A DNA stretch of 64,000 nucleotides from Anaerolineales bacterium (GTDB taxonomy: Bacteria > Chloroflexota > Anaerolineae > Anaerolineales > UBA4823), in contig JAFGJM010000026.1 in the NCBI GenBank assembly GCA_016929095.1, positions 1-64,000 of the forward strand. Direction: 5' to 3'. This document shows, piece by piece, positions 59,741 to 64,000 of the stretch; positions within the stretch are counted from its first letter, which is position 1; each line of letters begins with the position of its first letter. The position numbers and the translations under genes are program-made. The notes under the pieces were generated by a model that made no database searches, had not been told where the DNA came from, and saw nothing but the letters and a program-made list of their open reading frames with translations.

Positions 59741-59921
59741 GGGCAATCACGCAGGAAATGGGGTTAAAATTATCATCTGAAGCCATAAAATCATTGCCAT
59801 GATAGTGAAATCTCTCATGACCTGGATTTATGAGATTTTTGGCGGTTTATCATGACGGATGATGTTCGGGAATACCCTGTTAGAGCAGGGTATGGTAAAA
59901 ACATTTTTTGGATTATCGGGA

Positions 59922-61064
59922 ATGACGACACGCATACATTACTCTTGCCTCATGATTTTATTGATAATTGGGATAAGCGCCTGCCAGACCGCCGGGACAC
60001 CCACGCCAGACTCGCCACCGAGTATTACTCTGGTTAATCCAACAATACCCAATCCCTCGCCAACAGCGCTTCCTTCGCAAACAGTTACTCCCGCGTCACA
60101 GCCTGAGCCAGCTCTTATCCCTTCATCCACCACCATCCCGGTGACCACCCTGCTTTTCACCGGTAATATCGTGCCGGCGCGTTGTGTACAGGCAAAAATC
60201 GATGAGGTGGGCGAAGCCGATTATATCTATGCGGAGGTTAGAGAGATCATCTCTCAGGCTGATATCGCCGTGGGCGTCTTTAACGGCACCATGAGTGACT
60301 TTCCCAGCCATACCGGGTGTGTGCCGACATATGTATTGGTGAGCAGCCCGCAAAACGCAGACGCTTTACAGCGCGCCGGTTTTGACATCATGAATGTGGC
60401 TACCAACCATATCAAAGATTGCGGCAGGACCGATTGCGGCGACCGGGCTTTTTTCGATACGCTGGATAACTTAAAACGGGTTGGTATTATCTCTGTAGGT
60501 GCGGGGAAAAATGAACAGGAAGCGCTGCAGCCGGCGGTGATGACCGTGAATGGGGTACGGTTTGGTTTCGTCGCTTTGAGCCAGTTGGAACAGGGTGGTG
60601 TATTTGCGACGGAAGAAAAAGCTGGTGTGGCACAATTGAACAGCGAAAACATTGCATTTGCCATCGATGCGGCAAAACAACTCGCCGATGTGGTGATTTT
60701 TATGCCGCATTGGGGGCCGGAAGAGGTCTCTGCGCCTAATTGGCTGCAACGCAATCTTGCCCATGAGATTGTGAAAGCCGGCGCCGATGCAGTGGTAGGC
60801 AACCATACCCATGTGGTCCAAGGAGTACAAGAAATTGCAGGGATTCCGGTATATTATGGGTTGGGAAATTTTGTATTTGACCAATGGCAGCGCGATCACC
60901 AACAGGCAGTCATATTGAAATTGATGTTCCGGGGTAGCACTTATATCGGGTACGAATACATCCCTACCCGGGTAGAGAAAAACGGCACCGTGCATATCGC
61001 CGAGGCTGAGGAAGCTGCGGAAATCCTGGAAAGGATCGAGATAGCCAGTGAGGGATTACATTGA
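59922..61064 (+). CDS. CapA-family lipoprotein (PgsA/poly-gamma-glutamate type)
   Basis: This is a metallophosphatase-fold protein of the CapA/PGA_cap family anchored at the surface. The leader MTTRIHYSCLMILLIIGISA ends in lipobox ISAC. A P/T/S linker leads to TLLFTGNIVPARCVQ (metal-site strand), VGVFNGTMSDF, FDIMNVATNHIKDCGR and VIFMPHWGPE. ADAVVGNHTHVVQGVQ supplies a His pair. The first Asp-rich strand has GN in place of the usual GD, which may weaken one metal site. I use ATG 59922 to keep a proper leader; the track starts at 59859. Family members act in capsule or cell-wall polymer handling. Confidence 0.86.
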   Translation: MTTRIHYSCLMILLIIGISACQTAGTPTPDSPPSITLVNPTIPNPSPTALPSQTVTPASQPEPALIPSSTTIPVTTLLFTGNIVPARCVQAKIDEVGEADYIYAEVREIISQADIAVGVFNGTMSDFPSHTGCVPTYVLVSSPQNADALQRAGFDIMNVATNHIKDCGRTDCGDRAFFDTLDNLKRVGIISVGAGKNEQEALQPAVMTVNGVRFGFVALSQLEQGGVFATEEKAGVAQLNSENIAFAIDAAKQLADVVIFMPHWGPEEVSAPNWLQRNLAHEIVKAGADAVVGNHTHVVQGVQEIAGIPVYYGLGNFVFDQWQRDHQQAVILKLMFRGSTYIGYEYIPTRVEKNGTVHIAEAEEAAEILERIEIASEGLH

Positions 61065-61142
61065 AATCATATTCCACGGTTTATGCATTGTCTGGCGCAT
61101 TTCTTGCAAGTGATAATAAATAAAAATTCGATATAATAAACC

Positions 61143-62714
61143 ATGCATGCTAAATCGACCAATTCAAGACTCCCGGTTTTTATTTCCATTCTCTTGTTAT
61201 TAACAGGTCTCAGTCTGGCTTGTTCCCGATCTGCCTTACCTGAAGAGGAGGCTTCGTGGCGTGTGCCCGGGTTGCAGCCCACAGCTGCCCCTGTCATTCA
61301 AAGCCCCAACCTGCTCTCACTATTGCCCCCCACTCGGCTTCCGGGGGAGCCCATCCTGACGCCCACACCGGATAATCCCCATCCTGTGCCTTCACCGCGC
61401 ACCGATGCTGAAAAATATATTGTCCAGTATGGCGATACGCTGGGCATCATTGCGGAACAATATAATATTTCTCAAGAGCAACTGATGGAAGCCAACCAGT
61501 TGTATGATCCCAATTTGCTAGCGGTAGGTCAGGAATTATTTATTCCCATCGCACAGCCGGAGGGTAACAGCCCTGATTTTAAGATCATTCCGGATTCCGA
61601 GCTGGTGTATGGTCCATCTGCCGCGTTGTTTGATATCAAAGCGTTCGTGAACAGCAAGGGCGGTTATTTAAGCAGTTATCAGGAAGAGATCAGCGATAAA
61701 GTATTAAGCGGCTCGGAAATTGTTGTACGGGTTTCGCAAGATTATTCGGTAAACCCGCGATTACTATTAGCAATTCTCCAGTACCAAAGCCAATGGCTCA
61801 CAAAAATCAATCCGAAGGCGGCTACATTGGATTATCCCCTTGGCATTCGGCGAGAATCGCAAAAGAAAGGGTTGTATCATCAACTCGCCTGGGCTGCCAA
61901 CCAGCTCAACCGGGGATATTATCTTTGGCGGGTGAACGGCGCCAGCACCTGGCTATTAACCGATGGCAAGGTCATTCCTGTTTCGGCTACCATCAACGCT
62001 GGTACGGCTGGGGTGCAAAATTTGTTTGCCCAATTGTACGGGGAAGATAAATGGACGATTGCGGTATCTGAGGAGGGTCTTTATGCAACTTTCAATACCC
62101 TCTTCGGTTTTCCCTTCGAGCAAGCAGTCGAACCGCTAATACCACTCCAATTGAAAAATCCCTCTTTGCAACTCCCATTTGAACCCGGTAAAGTATGGTC
62201 ATTCACGGGAGGGCCTCACCCTGGCTGGGATAACGGCTCTGCCTGGGCTGCTTTGGATTTTGCGCCTCCCGGTGAAGCCAATGGCTGCATGATCAGCCAG
62301 GACTGGGTGGCGGCGGTGGGCGATGGATTAATCATACGCACGGGAGAGGGGGTGGTCATTCAGGATTTGGATATACCGGGGGACCTGCCCAGTGATGGTT
62401 ACGAGCAAACCGGATGGGTTATTTTATATATGCATGTCGATGAGCAGGAACGGGTGGAGTCTGGCGTTACTGTGAAAGCCGGTGAACACATCGGACACCC
62501 ATCCTGCGAAGGGGGGCTCTCGAACGGTACCCATGTACATATCGCAAGGCGATATAATGGCGAATGGATCGCGGCCGATCAAAACATGCCATTTATCCTG
62601 GATAATTGGGTGTCTATTGGTGTCGGTGTAGAATATGATGGCTTTTTGGAACGCGACGGTGTACGTATTGAAGCAGAAGAGTTGGAAACAGAAGAAAATG
62701 ATATTTCGCGTTAG
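61143..62714 (+). CDS. LysM lipoprotein with M23-like peptidase domain, copy 1
   Basis: This is a surface protein that binds and may cut cell wall. The signal peptide ends in lipobox SLAC (Cys 27). A linker with TRLPGEPILTPTP precedes a LysM domain (EKYIVQYGDTLGIIAEQYNI to VGQELFIP, about 91-138). The centre (about 165-330) includes VNPRLLLAILQYQSQWLT, resembling a lysozyme-type region. A C-terminal M23/LytM-like domain has GGPHPGW, AALDFAPPGEANG and the paired histidines of GTHVHIARR. A tandem paralogue starts inside its last codons (62698). The set looks like peptidoglycan hydrolase or amidase activator; zinc ligands cannot be fully verified by eye. Confidence 0.86.
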   Translation: MHAKSTNSRLPVFISILLLLTGLSLACSRSALPEEEASWRVPGLQPTAAPVIQSPNLLSLLPPTRLPGEPILTPTPDNPHPVPSPRTDAEKYIVQYGDTLGIIAEQYNISQEQLMEANQLYDPNLLAVGQELFIPIAQPEGNSPDFKIIPDSELVYGPSAALFDIKAFVNSKGGYLSSYQEEISDKVLSGSEIVVRVSQDYSVNPRLLLAILQYQSQWLTKINPKAATLDYPLGIRRESQKKGLYHQLAWAANQLNRGYYLWRVNGASTWLLTDGKVIPVSATINAGTAGVQNLFAQLYGEDKWTIAVSEEGLYATFNTLFGFPFEQAVEPLIPLQLKNPSLQLPFEPGKVWSFTGGPHPGWDNGSAWAALDFAPPGEANGCMISQDWVAAVGDGLIIRTGEGVVIQDLDIPGDLPSDGYEQTGWVILYMHVDEQERVESGVTVKAGEHIGHPSCEGGLSNGTHVHIARRYNGEWIAADQNMPFILDNWVSIGVGVEYDGFLERDGVRIEAEELETEENDISR

Positions 62715-64000
62715 CGTCCGGCGCTCTATCAACGTTTTTATAATCTTTTTTACCGTCACGTTATTGTTATTTATCAATACGGCGTGCACGGTGGGAGGTG
62801 CATATTTTGTCGCCCCTCATGCCAGCGCTACCATTCCGCCCGAAATTGCCATGTTGGCAAATACGGGCGTCCCGTGGCAGAATTTACCCACCAAAACTCC
62901 GGCGCCCACCAATCCACCCACGGCTACCCGCACTCCCTTGCTTTTAGATTCTCCCACACCTACGCCAACATCCGCCATTCAAGCCGATGCACCCCCGTAT
63001 TTATATTATGTTCAGGCAGCCGATACACTGCCGGTAGTGGCGGTGCGCTTCAATGTCAGCCCGAGTGAAATCACTTCGCCGGATCCCATTGTGACGGATA
63101 CCCTACTCTCCCCGGGACAATTACTGATCGTTCCCCGACGACTGGCAAATACATCGACCTCCCAAAAAATCCTGCCCGATAGCGAATTGGTGTATTCGCC
63201 ATCCGCGATAGATTTCGATGTGGAAGAATATGTCCGAAAAGCGGGGGGAAAACTGAGTACTTATTCGCAATGGTTGAAAAGCACAGGCACCAGCACCGGG
63301 GCGGAGATTGTTCAAAGGGTGGCACTGGAAAACTCGATCAATCCGCGGCTCTTGCTGGCATTGCTGGAATACAACAGCCATTGGGTTACCGGGTACCCGG
63401 AGAATCAAAACCAGATCGATTACCCTATGGGTTTAATCGATTTGAATAAAAAAGGCCTCTACAAGCAAATGGTGTGGGCAGTTGACCAGCTATCTGTGGG
63501 ATATTTTAACTGGCGGGAAGGCCGCATTATTGAGTTGAAATTCATAGATGATGGTTACAGCACCCGCCTGGCGCCCGACCTCAATGCTGGAAGTGTGGCA
63601 TTACAATATTATTTTTCGAAATTATATAGCAGTACAAACTGGCTGACAGCTATCGATCTGGAAAACGGTTTCCCGGCGCTTTACGAAAGCATGTTTGGCA
63701 ATCCCTGGGAGCGGGCGCAGATGGTTGAACCCCTTTACCCACCCGGTTTGGAACAGCCTCCGCTCATTCTCCCGTTCGAAATGAACCAAAAATGGAGTTA
63801 TACGGGCGGTCCACATGGCGCCTGGGAGGCAGAAGGTTCTTATGCAGCTCTGGATTTTGCCCCGCCCAGCGCCAACTCAGGCTGTATCCCTTCCAATGCC
63901 TGGGTAGTGGCTTCGGCTTCCGGTCTGGTTGTGCGTTCGGGGAAGGGCGTTATTGTATTGGATTTAGACGGCGATGGTTACGAACAAACCGGCTGGGCGC
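62698..64000 (+). CDS. LysM/M23-like lipoprotein, copy 2 (partial, runs off the window; not in the ORF track)
   Basis: Reading from ATG 62698, 17 bases before the previous stop ends, gives an open frame to base 64000 with no stop. The leader MIFRVSVRRSINVFIIFFTV leads to a NTAC lipobox. A P/T linker (NLPTKTPAPTNPPTATRTP) and a LysM-like segment (YYVQAADTLPVVAVRFNVSP to LLIVPRRL) follow. The middle (VALENSINPRLLLALLEYNS) and the M23-like start (YTGGPHGAWEAEGSYAALDF) match copy 1. It is a clear tandem paralogue, probably co-translated. The missing C-terminus should carry the HxH motif. The ORF track omits it, probably because there is no stop in the window. Confidence 0.9.
   Translation, partial: MIFRVSVRRSINVFIIFFTVTLLLFINTACTVGGAYFVAPHASATIPPEIAMLANTGVPWQNLPTKTPAPTNPPTATRTPLLLDSPTPTPTSAIQADAPPYLYYVQAADTLPVVAVRFNVSPSEITSPDPIVTDTLLSPGQLLIVPRRLANTSTSQKILPDSELVYSPSAIDFDVEEYVRKAGGKLSTYSQWLKSTGTSTGAEIVQRVALENSINPRLLLALLEYNSHWVTGYPENQNQIDYPMGLIDLNKKGLYKQMVWAVDQLSVGYFNWREGRIIELKFIDDGYSTRLAPDLNAGSVALQYYFSKLYSSTNWLTAIDLENGFPALYESMFGNPWERAQMVEPLYPPGLEQPPLILPFEMNQKWSYTGGPHGAWEAEGSYAALDFAPPSANSGCIPSNAWVVASASGLVVRSGKGVIVLDLDGDGYEQTGWA

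Noticed and set aside
60254-60995. Overlapping minus-strand ORFs of 174-182 residues
   Set aside because: Antisense shadows of the CapA-like gene; neither has a plausible start or fold.

Overview
The window reads as chromosomal DNA of a Chloroflexota bacterium, most likely of the Anaerolineae type. This is inferred from gene content, not from a marker search. The signs are lipoproteins with Nbr1/FW-type Ig domains and P/T-rich linkers, several secreted beta-helix proteins ending in a [FY]LP-type tail, a fused NDP-forming acyl-CoA synthetase, a fused EcfA1A2 ATPase, and many intergenic palindromes beside REP-type (Y1/HUH) transposases. There is no rRNA operon, no CRISPR array and no complete DDE insertion sequence. 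One tRNA (Lys, UUU) is present.

Layout. 0-3.2 kb, minus strand: a sugar-phosphate transferase and a large secreted protein with duplicated C-terminal modules. 3.3-9.5 kb, plus strand: a TetR-controlled efflux operon of permease, HlyD-type adaptor and two ATPases, with a PfkB kinase at its end; the regulator has its own palindromic operator lying on its promoter. 9.5-14.4 kb: a REP-type transposase, an M20 peptidase, a membrane protein and an NDP-forming acyl-CoA synthetase. 14.7-21.7 kb: two tandem CSLREL/beta-helix secreted proteins, then a MalT-type LuxR regulator. 22.1-25.5 kb: a tight operon of small and membrane proteins, an SCP2-flavodoxin fusion and a CPBP protease. 25.9-27.9 kb: a TPR/DUF4870 protein and GpsA. 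28.1-30.1 kb: an AT-rich two-gene island, an AAA/ABC-type ATPase overlapping an RloB-like protein with Toprim-like residues. This is the best candidate for a defence system.

30.1-34.5 kb, minus strand: an ECF vitamin-type transporter (fused ATPases, S component, T component) led by a SAM hydrolase (DUF62). 34.8-37.3 kb: a DMT exporter, an ECF sigma factor with its zinc-binding anti-sigma, a zinc-ribbon protein and an OsmC protein. 37.4-44.4 kb, minus strand: a YnjBCD-like ABC importer with a nucleoside hydrolase, an aminoglycoside-phosphotransferase-fold kinase and a DUF364 protein, which together look like an uptake-and-salvage unit. 44.9-50.9 kb, minus strand: a membrane-anchored rhodanese and two tandem beta-helix proteins. 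51.2-53.5 kb: a second REP-type transposase carrying palindromic repeats inside its own coding frame, the tRNA, and a C39-like peptidase with TPRs.

53.6-64 kb, plus strand: MiaB, three tandem lipoproteins sharing a TAAAQT-like motif, QueG, a CapA-like lipoprotein, and two tandem LysM/M23-like lipoproteins. The second of these runs off the window edge and is absent from the ORF track.

Overall the window is rich in envelope and secretion functions, many present as tandem paralogues, set among dispersed short palindromic repeats. All calls come from reading sequence and motifs; no database search was possible.
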